Origin: Rudaea sp. 3F27F6 | GTDB lineage: Bacteria > Pseudomonadota > Gammaproteobacteria > Xanthomonadales > Rhodanobacteraceae | Length of the DNA: 64,000 nt | Reading direction: 5' to 3' | Assembly: GCF_005503555.1 (NCBI RefSeq) | Contig: NZ_SCNG01000002.1 | Location: 868,001 to 932,000 of the forward strand | Shown here: positions 51,507 to 60,630 of the stretch, piece after piece | Position numbering within the stretch: the stretch's first letter is position 1 | How the letters are laid out: every line of letters starts with the position of its first letter | Position numbers and translations under genes: made by a program | Notes under the pieces: model-generated | Databases searched by the model: none | Seen by the model: the letters and a program-made list of their open reading frames with translations, nothing else | What the model was told of the DNA's origin: nothing

Positions 51507-52622
51507 ATGCTGGGTCTGCTTCGCTCATCGGTACTCACGCTCCTTTTTTGCGCCGGAACTGCCGCGCACGCGGCATCGCCGGATGCTGCCATCACCGAAC
51601 AAGTACAGACACACCGCTTCAGCGGGACGATCCTTGTGCAGAAAGACAGCCGCGTCCGCTATCTGCGCAGCTTCGGGCTGGCGAACTACGAACTCGGCGT
51701 GGCGAACACTAACCGGACGGTTTATCGCATTGCGTCGATCACCAAATTGTTCACCTCGACCCTGATCCTGCAATTGCACGAGGCCGGCCGCCTCGATCTC
51801 GACAAGCCTTTCGGCGAGTATCTGCCCGGCTATCGCGGTCAGGCCGCAAGTCGGGTCACGGTTCATCAACTGTTGAACCATACGTCCGGGCTTCCAAATA
51901 TCGATCGCATCCCGAACATCGAGAACGCCGATGAAGCGATCTCCGCGCAGCTCGATGACGCCGCCAAGCATGCGCGCCTACCGATCTACCAGACGCCGTA
52001 CACGAGCGACCAATTGCTCGAAAAATTCTGCAGCGACCCGCCAGTGCGGCCGCCCGGCCAATCGTTCGACTACAACAATGCCGACTACATTATTCTCGGC
52101 AAAATCATCGAAGCGCTTTACCGCAAATCGTACGAAGAAGTGCTGCAGGAACGCATCCTGCGGCCACTGCGCCTGGAGCATACCGGTATGGCGCACCACG
52201 CGCGTCTCGTGCCGGGCCTCGCCGATCCGTATTCGCTGGGCGCCGACGGCAAGACGCTCGAGAAGGACATGCCGGTTTATCCGGAGAACTGGTATGCCGC
52301 GGGTGCGATGTATTCCACGGCCGACGATGTGCTGAAGTTCTCCAATGCCCTGTTCGGCGGCGGCCTGCTCAACGCGAAGTCGCTCGCGCTTCTGACTCAG
52401 CCCGGGCTCGATCGCTACGGCTACGGCCTTTGGATCTACGAGAAGAAGATCGGCGGCAAAAACTATCGAATCGCCAAGCGCCCCGGCAGGATCATGGGAA
52501 CGCGCAGCGAGCTGTATCGTTTCCTCGACAGCGATTTGACCGTCGTCATCCTCGGCAACACGGGCGCAGCCGATCTCGATGCGCTCGCGGCGGAAGTCGG
52601 CCGCATTATGGTCGAGTCGTAG
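51507..52622 (+). CDS. Secreted serine hydrolase of the beta-lactamase (class C/PBP) fold
   Basis: A 371-residue exported enzyme with a signal peptide ending AHA-AS. The SxxK motif is in RIASITKLFTS and the second motif YxN appears as DYNNADYI, as in class C beta-lactamases, EstB esterases and D-aminopeptidases. HQLLNHTSGLP is another family mark. The third motif near the C-terminus is not obvious. Substrate specificity cannot be predicted; esterase or D-Ala-peptide activity is as likely as beta-lactamase. It stands alone between mgtE and tatD. Confidence 0.87.
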   Translation: MLGLLRSSVLTLLFCAGTAAHAASPDAAITEQVQTHRFSGTILVQKDSRVRYLRSFGLANYELGVANTNRTVYRIASITKLFTSTLILQLHEAGRLDLDKPFGEYLPGYRGQAASRVTVHQLLNHTSGLPNIDRIPNIENADEAISAQLDDAAKHARLPIYQTPYTSDQLLEKFCSDPPVRPPGQSFDYNNADYIILGKIIEALYRKSYEEVLQERILRPLRLEHTGMAHHARLVPGLADPYSLGADGKTLEKDMPVYPENWYAAGAMYSTADDVLKFSNALFGGGLLNAKSLALLTQPGLDRYGYGLWIYEKKIGGKNYRIAKRPGRIMGTRSELYRFLDSDLTVVILGNTGAADLDALAAEVGRIMVES

Positions 52623-52787
52623 CTCGGCCCGATCGCCATCGAACGTCTGCCCATATGCAAGCAGCTTTGCAGTACGGCGGCGAACATTGGCAGCGTACGG
52701 AGTTGATCGAACCCACATGCGGCATCGATCATAGGCGGAGGCTTATGCTCTACGTTTCCGCCGATTCGCATTCGGAATCCCGCACCA

Positions 52788-53579
52788 ATGCTCGATCTGA
52801 TCGACAGCCACACGCATATCGACGTCGCCGAATTCGACGCCGACCGGGGCCCGGTGCTCGCACGCGCGCGCGACGCCGGCGTCGCGCGGCAGATCGTGCC
52901 TGCGATCGCGCTGGCCGGTTTCGACAAATTGGCGGCGCTATGCCGTGCCGAAACCGGCTTGTATCCGGCCTACGGCCTGCATCCGATGTATCTGGCCGAA
53001 CACCGCCCGGAGCATCTGGATGCGCTGCGCGGCTGGATCGAGCGCGAGCGCCCCGTCGCCGTCGGCGAATGCGGGCTCGACTTCTTCGTCGAAGGCCTCG
53101 ACGCGGAATCGCAGCGGCTGTACTTCCGCAGTCAGCTCGAAATCGCGCGTGACTTCAACCTGCCGCTGGTCCTGCACGCGCGCCGCGCGCTCGACGAAGT
53201 GATCGCCGCGCTGCGCAGTATCGGCAAGCTCAGCGGGGTCGTGCACAGTTTTTCGGGCAGCGAGGAGCAGGCGCGGCAGTTGTGGAAGCTCGGCTTCTGC
53301 ATCGGCCTCGGCGGTCCCGTCACCTACGAGCGTGCGCGGCGTCTGCGCGGTATCGCCGCGACCATGCCACTCGAACTCCTCCTACTCGAAACCGACTCGC
53401 CGGACCAGCCGTTGCACGGCCACCAAGGCCAACGCAATGAGCCGGCCCTGCTTAGCGAAGTTTGTGCCTGTATAGCGGCGCTACGCGCAGTGCCGGCCGA
53501 AGAAATCGCCATGGCGACGACGCGCAATGCCGAGCGTCTGTTCCGCCTGCCGGCATGGAATGGTTCCGCCACCGCGTAG
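52788..53579 (+). CDS. TatD family hydrolase (metal-dependent DNase)
   Basis: A 263-residue TIM-barrel hydrolase of the TatD family. Metal ligands and signatures are DSHTHIDVAEFD at 7-18, GLHPMYL near 64, VGECGLDFF near 90, HARRALDEV near 127, VHSFSGS near 146 and LLETDSPDQP near 201. The family has 3'-5' DNase and D-aminoacyl-tRNA deacylase members. It converges on tcdA with a 15-bp gap. Confidence 0.92.
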   Translation: MLDLIDSHTHIDVAEFDADRGPVLARARDAGVARQIVPAIALAGFDKLAALCRAETGLYPAYGLHPMYLAEHRPEHLDALRGWIERERPVAVGECGLDFFVEGLDAESQRLYFRSQLEIARDFNLPLVLHARRALDEVIAALRSIGKLSGVVHSFSGSEEQARQLWKLGFCIGLGGPVTYERARRLRGIAATMPLELLLLETDSPDQPLHGHQGQRNEPALLSEVCACIAALRAVPAEEIAMATTRNAERLFRLPAWNGSATA

Positions 53580-53594
53580 CTCGGATAAAGTAAA

Positions 53595-54455
53595 TCAGGA
53601 AGCGGCCGCTTCGATTTTCTCGGCTTCCGTGCCGCTGCGCACCGGCGTACGCTTATCGGCGTCCGCACCCGGTTTCTTCGCTTCGAGCAATTTCGCCAGC
53701 ACGCGCGAAACCGCGACGAAGGCGAATGTGCCCGTTACATGCGTCGCCGCACCGAGACCGCCCGAGCAGTCGAGCTTCAAGGCGCCCTCACCCGAAATGC
53801 GCGTCTTGCACACCGTACCGTCGGCCTGCGGATAGTTGGCGTTCTCGCGCGAGAACACGGCCTGCACGCCGAAGTAGCGTTTCGGATTGCGCGTCCAGCC
53901 GTAGTCGTCGCGCAGCTTCTGGCGCACGATGGCGAGCATGGCGTCGTGCTCGGTCTTCGACAGATCGCGCGAAGTGACCAGGGTCGGATCGATACGTCCA
54001 CCCGCCGAACCCGAAACCGCGATCGGAATCTTGCGCCGCTTGCAGAACGCGATCATCTCGACCTTGACCTTGAGCGCGTCGCAGGCGTCGAGCACGGCGT
54101 CGAACGGACGCAGCCCGTCGCGCCCGAGCAGTTCCCACAAATTTGATGAAGTCAGGAAATCCGCAACCGCATGCACCTTGATCGCCGGATTGATCGCGCG
54201 TGCGCGCTGCGCCATTACTTCGACCTTGGCTTTGCCGTATTCGCCGTCGAGAGCGTGCAGTTGGCGATTGGTATTCGACACGCAGACGTCGTCCGCGTCG
54301 ATCAAGGTCAGCTCGCCGACGCCGGAGCGCGCCAGCGCCTCGACCGCCCAGGAGCCGACGCCGCCGATGCCGACCACGCAGACATGTGCGTGCGCAAAGC
54401 GTTCCGCCGCGCTGGCGCCGTAGAGACGATCGATTCCTGCAAAACGTTCTGTCAT
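53595..54455 (-). CDS. tcdA: tRNA threonylcarbamoyladenosine dehydratase TcdA
   Basis: A 286-residue E1-like (ThiF/MoeB fold) enzyme that converts t6A37 of tRNA to the cyclic form ct6A using ATP. The nucleotide site is VVGIGGVGSWAVEALARSG near 28-46, followed by LTLIDADDVCVSNTNRQ and the family mark SGSAGGRIDPT. The start at 54455 (MTERFAGIDRLYG) is canonical. The last 30 residues are charged and variable. Confidence 0.93.
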   Translation of the reverse strand: MTERFAGIDRLYGASAAERFAHAHVCVVGIGGVGSWAVEALARSGVGELTLIDADDVCVSNTNRQLHALDGEYGKAKVEVMAQRARAINPAIKVHAVADFLTSSNLWELLGRDGLRPFDAVLDACDALKVKVEMIAFCKRRKIPIAVSGSAGGRIDPTLVTSRDLSKTEHDAMLAIVRQKLRDDYGWTRNPKRYFGVQAVFSRENANYPQADGTVCKTRISGEGALKLDCSGGLGAATHVTGTFAFVAVSRVLAKLLEAKKPGADADKRTPVRSGTEAEKIEAAAS

Positions 54456-54574
54456 CGAAATATTTTATAGCGATCCTGCCTGACCACGAAAATCGGCAGT
54501 CATGCGCGACCACACTTCTCAATAAATGCCGGCGCCTGAGATATGCTTCGCACTTTGCGGTTTCAATCGTGACT

Positions 54575-54973
54575 ATGAAGCAGATCGTTTTGCTGTTGAT
54601 CGGACTAGTCGTCGGCGCGATGGGCGCCGTCATCGTCGCCAACGCCTTGCGCGCGCGCGACGCCTACGCGCGTGGGGCGATGGATGTGATGCAGCATCAC
54701 TACGGTTCGTTGCGCGAGGACTTGCGCGCCAAGCGCTGCGACGCGAGAAAAACCACGCTCGCGCTGACCCAGTTGCGTGCGCTGAGCAACGAGATCGAAC
54801 CCGCCGTCTACCCCGACTCGACGCCGGAATCGGCCTTCCGCGAATTCGGCTCGCGGCTCCGCGACGCGCTCGACGCGGGCATCGCCGCGGCGCCGGCGGA
54901 CTGCGCCGCGCTCGCGCCGGTCGCGGAAAAGATCGGCAAGGTATGCGAGGAATGTCATCAGCAATACCGCTGA
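54575..54973 (+). CDS. Cytochrome c'/c556-like protein
   Basis: A 132-residue protein with an N-terminal hydrophobic segment (MKQIVLLLIGLVVGAMGAVI). A helical region follows and, at the very C-terminus, KVCEECHQQYR. The CxxCH haem motif next to the end, followed by xxYR, is the hallmark of cytochrome c' and c556, four-helix bundle monohaem proteins of the periplasm. The helical pattern and length agree. It is divergent from tcdA and downstream genes are on the other strand. Function in electron transfer or NO binding is inference. Confidence 0.78.
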   Translation: MKQIVLLLIGLVVGAMGAVIVANALRARDAYARGAMDVMQHHYGSLREDLRAKRCDARKTTLALTQLRALSNEIEPAVYPDSTPESAFREFGSRLRDALDAGIAAAPADCAALAPVAEKIGKVCEECHQQYR

Positions 54974-54991
54974 GGCATCCGCGGCGCTCCG

Positions 54992-55867
54992 TTACTTCAC
55001 GGGCAGAGGAATGAACTCGGTTTCGCCGGGCACCTGCCCCAATCGCTGCGCCGCCCAGTCCTGCTTGGCCTGCTCGATGCGTTCGCGCGACGAGGAAACG
55101 AAGTTCCAATACATGTGCCGGTCGCCGTCGAGCGGCTCGCCGCCGAAAAAGACCGCGTGGCCGCCGTTCGGCGCGACGATCTCGACGTCGACGCCCGGCG
55201 CCAGCGTCGCCATGCGTTGTGCCGCGAGCGTCTCGCCACCGACGATCAGGTCGGTATCGACCGCGTAAACCGCACGCTCCGGGTATTCGGGCGGCAACAC
55301 GAATTTTCCGCCGGCGGAAAACTCCGCAGCGAGATAGAACATCGGAGCGAATACGCGCACCGGCGAGCGCAGGCCGAGCGCGTCGCCGACGACGAGGCGC
55401 AGATGCGCGCCGTCGCGCTCGATCGCCGGCAAGGTCGCGACCGGGTGATGATGGAATTCCGGCTCGACTTCTTCGGACGCTTTCGGCAAAGCAACCCAGA
55501 TCTGGATACCGTGCATCTTTTGTCCGGCTGCCCGCTCCGCGTCGGGCGTGCGTTCGGAATGGACGATGCCGCGGCCGGCGGTCATCCAGTTGACGTCGCC
55601 CGGACGGATGTCCTGGACCGAACCGAGGCTGTCGCGATGGCGGATCGCGCCTTCGAACAGGTAGGTCACCGTGGCGAGCCCGATATGTGGGTGCGGGCGT
55701 ACGTCCATGCCCTGCCCGGGCTTCATTTCCACCGGCCCCATGTGGTCGAAAAACACGAACGGGCCGACGTGGCGTGCGTCGATGTGCGGCAGCAGGCGGC
55801 GGACGAAGAAGCCGTCGCCGAGATCGTGAACGCGGCCGTCGATCAGATGGGAAATAGAAGAAGTCAT
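54992..55867 (-). CDS. Pirin family protein 1
   Basis: A bicupin protein of 291 residues. The metal-site motif is HPHIGLATVTYLFEG, with the HxH pair, and GDVNWMTAGRGIVHSE follows. Known bacterial pirins act as quercetinases or modulate pyruvate dehydrogenase; the role here is unknown. The start at 55867 (MTSSISHLIDG) is preferred, although its ribosome site is weak. It is divergent from a second pirin at 56010 with 142 bp between them. A C-terminal tail shared with the family ends in IPLPVK. Confidence 0.9.
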   Translation of the reverse strand: MTSSISHLIDGRVHDLGDGFFVRRLLPHIDARHVGPFVFFDHMGPVEMKPGQGMDVRPHPHIGLATVTYLFEGAIRHRDSLGSVQDIRPGDVNWMTAGRGIVHSERTPDAERAAGQKMHGIQIWVALPKASEEVEPEFHHHPVATLPAIERDGAHLRLVVGDALGLRSPVRVFAPMFYLAAEFSAGGKFVLPPEYPERAVYAVDTDLIVGGETLAAQRMATLAPGVDVEIVAPNGGHAVFFGGEPLDGDRHMYWNFVSSSRERIEQAKQDWAAQRLGQVPGETEFIPLPVK

Positions 55868-56009
55868 GGCATGAAGAGAATGGAAACGGGTGCCGATAGT
55901 GTAGACCTCACGCAGTTCCACCGGCAGGACGATGCGTCCGAGTCAGGACGGCTGGTTTCGCTGCGCATGGAGCTTATATTGACGCCATCGCTTCTTTGAG
56001 GAGTTCAGC

Positions 56010-56882
56010 ATGGCCAGCGTCAATCCCGTTTCTCAAACCAATCCCGACCGCCGCAGCGTCGTGCGCATCGTGCGCGGACTGCCGGCCAGCGACGGCGCAG
56101 GCGTCAAGCTCACGCGTGTGATCGGCCAGCCGGCGCTCGACATGCTCGATCCGTTCCTGATGCTCGACGAGTTCCGCTCGGATTCGAGCAGCGACTACAT
56201 GGCCGGCTTCCCCGACCACCCGCACCGCGGCTTCGAGACCGTCACCTACATGCTTGCCGGGCGCATGCGCCATGGCGACAACCAGGGCAACTCGGGCCTG
56301 CTGACCGCGGGCAGCGTGCAATGGATGACCGCCGGCCGCGGCATCGTTCACTCGGAAATGCCCGAGCAGGAGGAAGGCCTTATGCAAGGCTTCCAGCTCT
56401 GGGTGAACCTGCCGGCGAAGGACAAAATGACCGCGCCGCGCTACCAGGACATTGCGCCCGAGCGCATTCCCGAAGTGCAGCTCGCGCCGGGCGCCAAGGC
56501 GCGCGTGATCACGGGCGAGCAGGCCGGCATGCGCGGGCCCGTGGACAATGTGGCGACCGATCCGCTGTATCTGGATTTGCACCTGGACGCGGGCGCCACG
56601 GCCGAAATCGACATCCCTGCCGGACACAACGCCTTCGTCTATGTGTATGAGGGTCAGGCGCGGGTCGGTGACGGCAGTGCCAGCGAATTGCTGCGCGGCG
56701 ACCTCGGTGTACTGAGCCGCACCGGCGACAAGCTGCTGGTCACGGCACCGGTCGCCGCACGTGCGATTCTCGTTGCCGGCCGGCCGCTCAACGAACCGGT
56801 GGCCAAGTACGGACCGTTCGTGATGAACACCCAGCAGCAGATTATCCAGGCAGTCGAGGACTTTCGTGCCGGACGGTTCTAA
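56010..56882 (+). CDS. Pirin family protein 2
   Basis: A second bicupin pirin, 290 residues. Motifs are HPHRGFETVTYMLAGRMRH in the N-terminal cupin and SVQWMTAGRGIVHSEMP, with the metal-binding His residues and Glu. The C-terminal part (PAGHNAFVYVYEGQARVG) is the second cupin. It is clearly diverged from the neighbouring pirin and belongs to the more common pirin subgroup. The ATG at 56010 follows GAGGAG. The divergent arrangement may mean shared regulation from the 142-bp gap. Confidence 0.92.
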   Translation: MASVNPVSQTNPDRRSVVRIVRGLPASDGAGVKLTRVIGQPALDMLDPFLMLDEFRSDSSSDYMAGFPDHPHRGFETVTYMLAGRMRHGDNQGNSGLLTAGSVQWMTAGRGIVHSEMPEQEEGLMQGFQLWVNLPAKDKMTAPRYQDIAPERIPEVQLAPGAKARVITGEQAGMRGPVDNVATDPLYLDLHLDAGATAEIDIPAGHNAFVYVYEGQARVGDGSASELLRGDLGVLSRTGDKLLVTAPVAARAILVAGRPLNEPVAKYGPFVMNTQQQIIQAVEDFRAGRF

Positions 56883-56915
56883 ACACGGAAGGTCAGTCCG
56901 AGGCGGTGATTTAAA

Positions 56916-56976
56916 TACGATTTTTATCGTACTTCAAACGACCGAATCGCCGCACTAGAAATGTATAACCGTTATA
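56916..56976. other. AT-rich spacer with two short palindromes
   Basis: After the second pirin gene, TACGAT-TTTT-ATCGTA (56916-56931) forms a small hairpin and TATAAC-C-GTTATA (56964-56976) is a perfect palindrome. The stretch is much richer in A and T than its surroundings. The first could weakly terminate the pirin transcript; the second looks like a protein-binding site, but no gene starts nearby. Confidence 0.4.
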
Positions 56977-57004
56977 ATGATTGATGTAATCGTTTTCACT
57001 CTGC

Positions 57005-57042
57005 AATAAAAACGCCCCGGCAGTCTTTCGATTGCCGGGGCG
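57005..57042 (-). terminator. Rho-independent terminator after cspA
   Basis: On the minus strand a 10-bp stem CGCCCCGGCA / TGCCGGGGCG with a 10-base loop is followed by TTTTTATT. It lies 27 bp after the cspA stop and is correctly oriented for it. Confidence 0.88.
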
Positions 57043-57068
57043 TGAAGTAGTTTTGGATTTTCAGACTA

Positions 57069-57278
57069 TCAGGCGGGAGTGACTTCGTCCGCCTGCAGGC
57101 CTTTCTGGCCCTGGACGACTTTGAAGCTGACCTTCTGGCCTTCCTGCAGGGTGCGGAAACCGGTGCCGGTGATCGCGCGGAAATGCACGAACACGTCCGG
57201 GCCGTTTTCACGGCTGATGAATCCGAAACCCTTGCTGTCGTTGAACCATTTGACAGTACCTACTTCACGATCCGACAT
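57069..57278 (-). CDS. CspA-family cold shock protein
   Basis: A single cold-shock domain of 69 residues that binds single-stranded RNA and DNA. RNP1 is SKGFGFI and RNP2 DVFVHF, with KWFND at the start. The ATG at 57278 follows GGAG in GTGGAGC. The gene is monocistronic with its own terminator. The ~160 bases upstream of the ATG have no competing gene and may be a long structured leader, as is usual for cspA-type genes. Confidence 0.95.
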   Translation of the reverse strand: MSDREVGTVKWFNDSKGFGFISRENGPDVFVHFRAITGTGFRTLQEGQKVSFKVVQGQKGLQADEVTPA

Positions 57279-57816
57279 AAAAGCTCCACAAGACAAACTA
57301 GACGAATCCGCAAACGCAACATTTACGGACGACTTACTGGCATGCATGGAAATGGGTTGACGATGTAGCGATCGAAGGACCAGCGAACGCAGGCTCAGGG
57401 ACTCGCCGGTCACAACTCACAACGGCCGTGCAGACACAGTAGTTTCAGCATAACTCAAAATTTACAAAAGACATAGCGAGCAGACACGGAATTGAAAAAA
57501 TGCCGGGTATCGATACCAACGCTATTACGGGATGACCGTCCGACAGCCTCCCGATGCAGTCCGGCCGACTCCGGATCGACGGCATCGCCCACTCGAAATA
57601 GATATGCGTGCGGCACTCGCTGAAAGTAATCGTAGAACTCCGCCGTCGATGCAATGCAGCAATTCCGAATGGGTGTTCGCGGTGGACACTGCGGCCGTCC
57701 TGCACCCCATGCGCAGCGCGTTCGAGAAGCACCGCAGCAACAGGACTGCAACTTTATGCGAAAATTCGCCGTATGCCCCGCGTATCGCGAGGCGCCGCGA
57801 GCCTACTGCACCACTC
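57279..57816. other. 538-bp region between cspA and the GNAT-like gene
   Basis: It contains the presumed cspA leader (57279 to about 57440, minus strand) and the promoter region of the plus-strand GNAT-like gene. The frame of the latter is open back to 57532, but the extra 95 residues are Arg/Pro-rich and have no credible start. Nothing else was recognised. Confidence 0.5.
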
Positions 57817-58896
57817 ATGGATTCCACAGACCGCACGGCATATTTCAACCTGCTCGAACCGGCCGGTCTGATCGCGAAGTTCCTCGCTGCGCCGCCGCAG
57901 GATTTTTCCACCGGTTCGACCGCAGACGGCGCGCCCTACTTCGTCGCCAAGTTCGATCTGCTGACGACGATGGAGCCGGCCGCCAAGCAACGCATCACCC
58001 GGCTGCCGCTCTACCGCCGCTGGGGCGAATGGCTGAAGCCCCTGACCTGCTTCGTCGGCACGACCGTGACCGAATATGCGCCGTTACCTTCGGGCGTTGA
58101 TGCCGGATCGCTCGTCGCCCGCATCAAGGCGGACTTCGCCAGGCGCTATGCCTTCGTTATCGTCAAGGACACGCCACAGGACTCGCCACTGCTGCCGGCC
58201 GAGAGCAATGCGGCCTCGGCGTCTTTCGTCGATGCCTGCCGCCAAGCGGGTTTCGTTCTGCTCGAAGGCCAGGCCCTCGCTTACGTGACGATCGACTTCG
58301 CCTCGACCGACGAGTATCTCGCACGTCTGTCGTCGGGACGGCGCAAAGACATCCGCCGCAAGCTGCGCAGCACCGCCGAGCTCGACATCGAAACCGTGCC
58401 GACCGGCGACGCGCGTTTTGCCGATGCGGCGGTGCGCGCCGAGTTCTATGCCTTGTTCCTCAACGTCTACAATCAGAGCGAGCTGCATTTCGACCTGCTC
58501 ACCGCCGATTTCTTCGATGCGATCCTGCTCGACGCATCGAACGGCGGTGTGATCTTCGTCTATCGACACGAGGGCCGCGTGATCGGCTTCAATCTCTGCT
58601 ACGTCTGCGGCGGCAATCTCGTCGATAAATACGTCGGCTTTGTCTACCCGCAGGCGCGCGAGCTGAATCTGTATTTCGTCAGTTGGATGCATAATCTCGA
58701 CTACGCGATGAAGCACGGGCTGAAGCACTACATCGCCGGCTGGACCGACCCCGAAATCAAGTCTTATCTCGGCGCGAAGTTCACCTTCACGCGCCATGCC
58801 GTCTATGTGCGCAATCCGGTGCTGCGCGCCATACTGCGCCGCTTCTCCGGCGCGTTCGAAAGTGATCGCGCGGTAATGCAGGCAAAATCCTCGTGA
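57817..58896 (+). CDS. GNAT-superfamily acyltransferase (FemAB/BioF2-like)
   Basis: A 359-residue protein. Residues ~190-320 have the look of a GNAT/FemAB-like acyltransferase domain: LARLSSGRRKDIRRKLR, GVIFVYRHEGRVIGFNLCYV and NLYFVSWMHNLDYAMKHGLKHY. Some proteins of this design attach amino acids or acyl groups to peptidoglycan precursors or make N-acyl amino acids. The start at 57817 (MDSTDRTAYFNLLEPAG) is chosen because the frame further upstream looks noncoding. It is coupled to the next gene by GTGA overlap, so the two probably act together; the pathway is unknown. Confidence 0.75.
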   Translation: MDSTDRTAYFNLLEPAGLIAKFLAAPPQDFSTGSTADGAPYFVAKFDLLTTMEPAAKQRITRLPLYRRWGEWLKPLTCFVGTTVTEYAPLPSGVDAGSLVARIKADFARRYAFVIVKDTPQDSPLLPAESNAASASFVDACRQAGFVLLEGQALAYVTIDFASTDEYLARLSSGRRKDIRRKLRSTAELDIETVPTGDARFADAAVRAEFYALFLNVYNQSELHFDLLTADFFDAILLDASNGGVIFVYRHEGRVIGFNLCYVCGGNLVDKYVGFVYPQARELNLYFVSWMHNLDYAMKHGLKHYIAGWTDPEIKSYLGAKFTFTRHAVYVRNPVLRAILRRFSGAFESDRAVMQAKSS

Positions 58897-59756
58897 GCTT
58901 CCGTCCCGTCATTCTCGATTTCGACCGCTCCGTCGGCGAACTGCCTGATGCACTGACCGTCGACCTGGCCGACTGGCAAGAGGCGATCCGCTTCGGCTGC
59001 TCGATGCGCCGCATGGACGCGCTCGCGACCAAACTCGACGCCGAACTGCCCGCCGAGTACGGCACGGTATTTATGGGCAGCGGCGATTTCCATCATCTGA
59101 CCTGGCCGCTCGTGCGCCGATTGCGCGACAAAGGGCCTTTTCAGGTCGTGGTCTTCGACAACCATCCGGACAATATGCGCTTCCCGTTCGGCATCCACTG
59201 CGGCTCGTGGGTGCGCCGCGTCGCCGCGCTGCCGTTCGTCAGCCATGTACACGTGATCGGCATCACTTCGAACGACGTCGGCGCCGCGCATTCGTGGGAA
59301 AACTATCTGCGGCCGCTCTACGCCGGCAAGCTGACCAACTGGTGCATGGACGTCGATACGCGCTGGGCGACCCGTATCGGGCTCGGCAAGGCATTCAAGG
59401 TTTTCGCCACACCCGACGAGCTGGTCGAACAATTCGTCGCCATGCTCAAGCAATTGCCGCATCCGACCTACTTGTCGATCGACAAGGACGCGCTGAGTCC
59501 CGAGACCGCGCGCACCAATTGGGACCAGGGCCGCTTGCTGGAACTACATATAAATGCCGTCATCGACGCGCTTGCCGGCCGCATCGTCGGCAGCGACATC
59601 AACGGCGAAGTGTCGGCCTACGAATACTCCACTGCGTGGAAGCGCTGGCTGAGCCATGCCGACGGACAGGAACCCGTGCCGGCCGCCGAACTCGCCGCCT
59701 GGCAGGAACAGCAGCGTGCGCTCAATCGACGCTTGCTCGCGCGCATTCGCCCCTGA
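58893..59756 (+). CDS. Arginase-fold (ureohydrolase superfamily) protein
   Basis: A 287-residue protein with the metal-site pattern of the arginase/agmatinase superfamily in modified form: GSGDFHHLT near 66, FDNHPDN near 89 (DxHxD) and SIDKDALSP near 199 (DxD), then VGSDINGE near 236. These resemble the four Mn2+-binding segments. Ureohydrolase activity on a guanidino compound is possible, but overall similarity to known enzymes is low. The GTG start at 58893 overlaps the stop of the GNAT-like gene by four bases. The C-terminal ~45 residues are an added helical tail. Confidence 0.8.
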   Translation: MSFRPVILDFDRSVGELPDALTVDLADWQEAIRFGCSMRRMDALATKLDAELPAEYGTVFMGSGDFHHLTWPLVRRLRDKGPFQVVVFDNHPDNMRFPFGIHCGSWVRRVAALPFVSHVHVIGITSNDVGAAHSWENYLRPLYAGKLTNWCMDVDTRWATRIGLGKAFKVFATPDELVEQFVAMLKQLPHPTYLSIDKDALSPETARTNWDQGRLLELHINAVIDALAGRIVGSDINGEVSAYEYSTAWKRWLSHADGQEPVPAAELAAWQEQQRALNRRLLARIRP

Positions 59757-59864
59757 TCGGCCCGGCGGCGAAGGGGGCATCGGCGCTGTCGCCTCATAAG
59801 TAAAGACGACTGCCGAGGGCCGTCCGGCGAAGAAATAACGTTGCGCGACAACAGCCCTGCTCGG

Positions 59865-60458
59865 TCAGGAGCGCTCGCTCTGTACGAGCCACTTTCGCGC
59901 CATGCGCCTCAGGGATTCGTCGGCGCCGTCGTCCACCACGAGCTGCGCGATGTCGCGCCAGGCCAGCGCATGCGACTCGTCGCTTACGACGAAATCCTCG
60001 CCCGCCGTCGCACGCACGACGTAGCGCACGTCGTAATGCCAGTGCGCCGGCTCGTGTCCGCGCGCGGGAATCTCATGGCGATCCAGATCGAAAATCTCCG
60101 GCACGACGGCCAAGCCGCTCAGGCCCGACTCCTCTTCCGCCTCGCGCAAAGCGACGCGCGCGAGATCGACGTCGCCATCGGCATGTCCGCCGAGCTGCAG
60201 CCAGCGACTCAGCTTGCGATGGTGGGTCAGCAGCACGCGCCTGCCGTCGGCGCTGACGAGCCAGGCCGAGCCGGTCAGGTGACCGACGCCGAGACTGCGT
60301 TCGGCCGCATCGGCATGCGCCGACACGAAATCGGCGAACAGCGCGGCGACCTCGCTTTCGGCCGGATGGCGCATCGCGTATCGACGGAATGCCGCGCTCC
60401 AATCGCTCTGCCAGGGTTGGAACAAACGTGTGGATTCGACGGCGGCCTTGTGCGTCAC
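59865..60458 (-). CDS. NUDIX hydrolase
   Basis: A 197-residue hydrolase. The Nudix helix is seen as ALREAEEESGL near 104-114, after LQLGGHADGD; the first Glu of the classical box is not conserved. About 60 N-terminal residues form a helical extension before the Nudix fold. It probably cleaves a nucleoside diphosphate derivative. The start is GTG at 60458. It is divergent from the APC permease and separated from the arginase-fold gene by 108 bp. Confidence 0.88.
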   Translation of the reverse strand: MTHKAAVESTRLFQPWQSDWSAAFRRYAMRHPAESEVAALFADFVSAHADAAERSLGVGHLTGSAWLVSADGRRVLLTHHRKLSRWLQLGGHADGDVDLARVALREAEEESGLSGLAVVPEIFDLDRHEIPARGHEPAHWHYDVRYVVRATAGEDFVVSDESHALAWRDIAQLVVDDGADESLRRMARKWLVQSERS

Positions 60459-60630
60459 AGCTTGCTCGACAGGAAGGGGTCGCGTATTTTACCCGCACGA
60501 GTTTGGGTCCCAGCGAAACTGCGAGCGACTTCTCGAAGTTTCCAGCGCCAAGGCGAGGTACCCGGATCAAAGAGGATGGCAGCGGCCGCGCCGCCAGCCG
60601 CCCACCACATCATCAGTCTGGGGACACACA

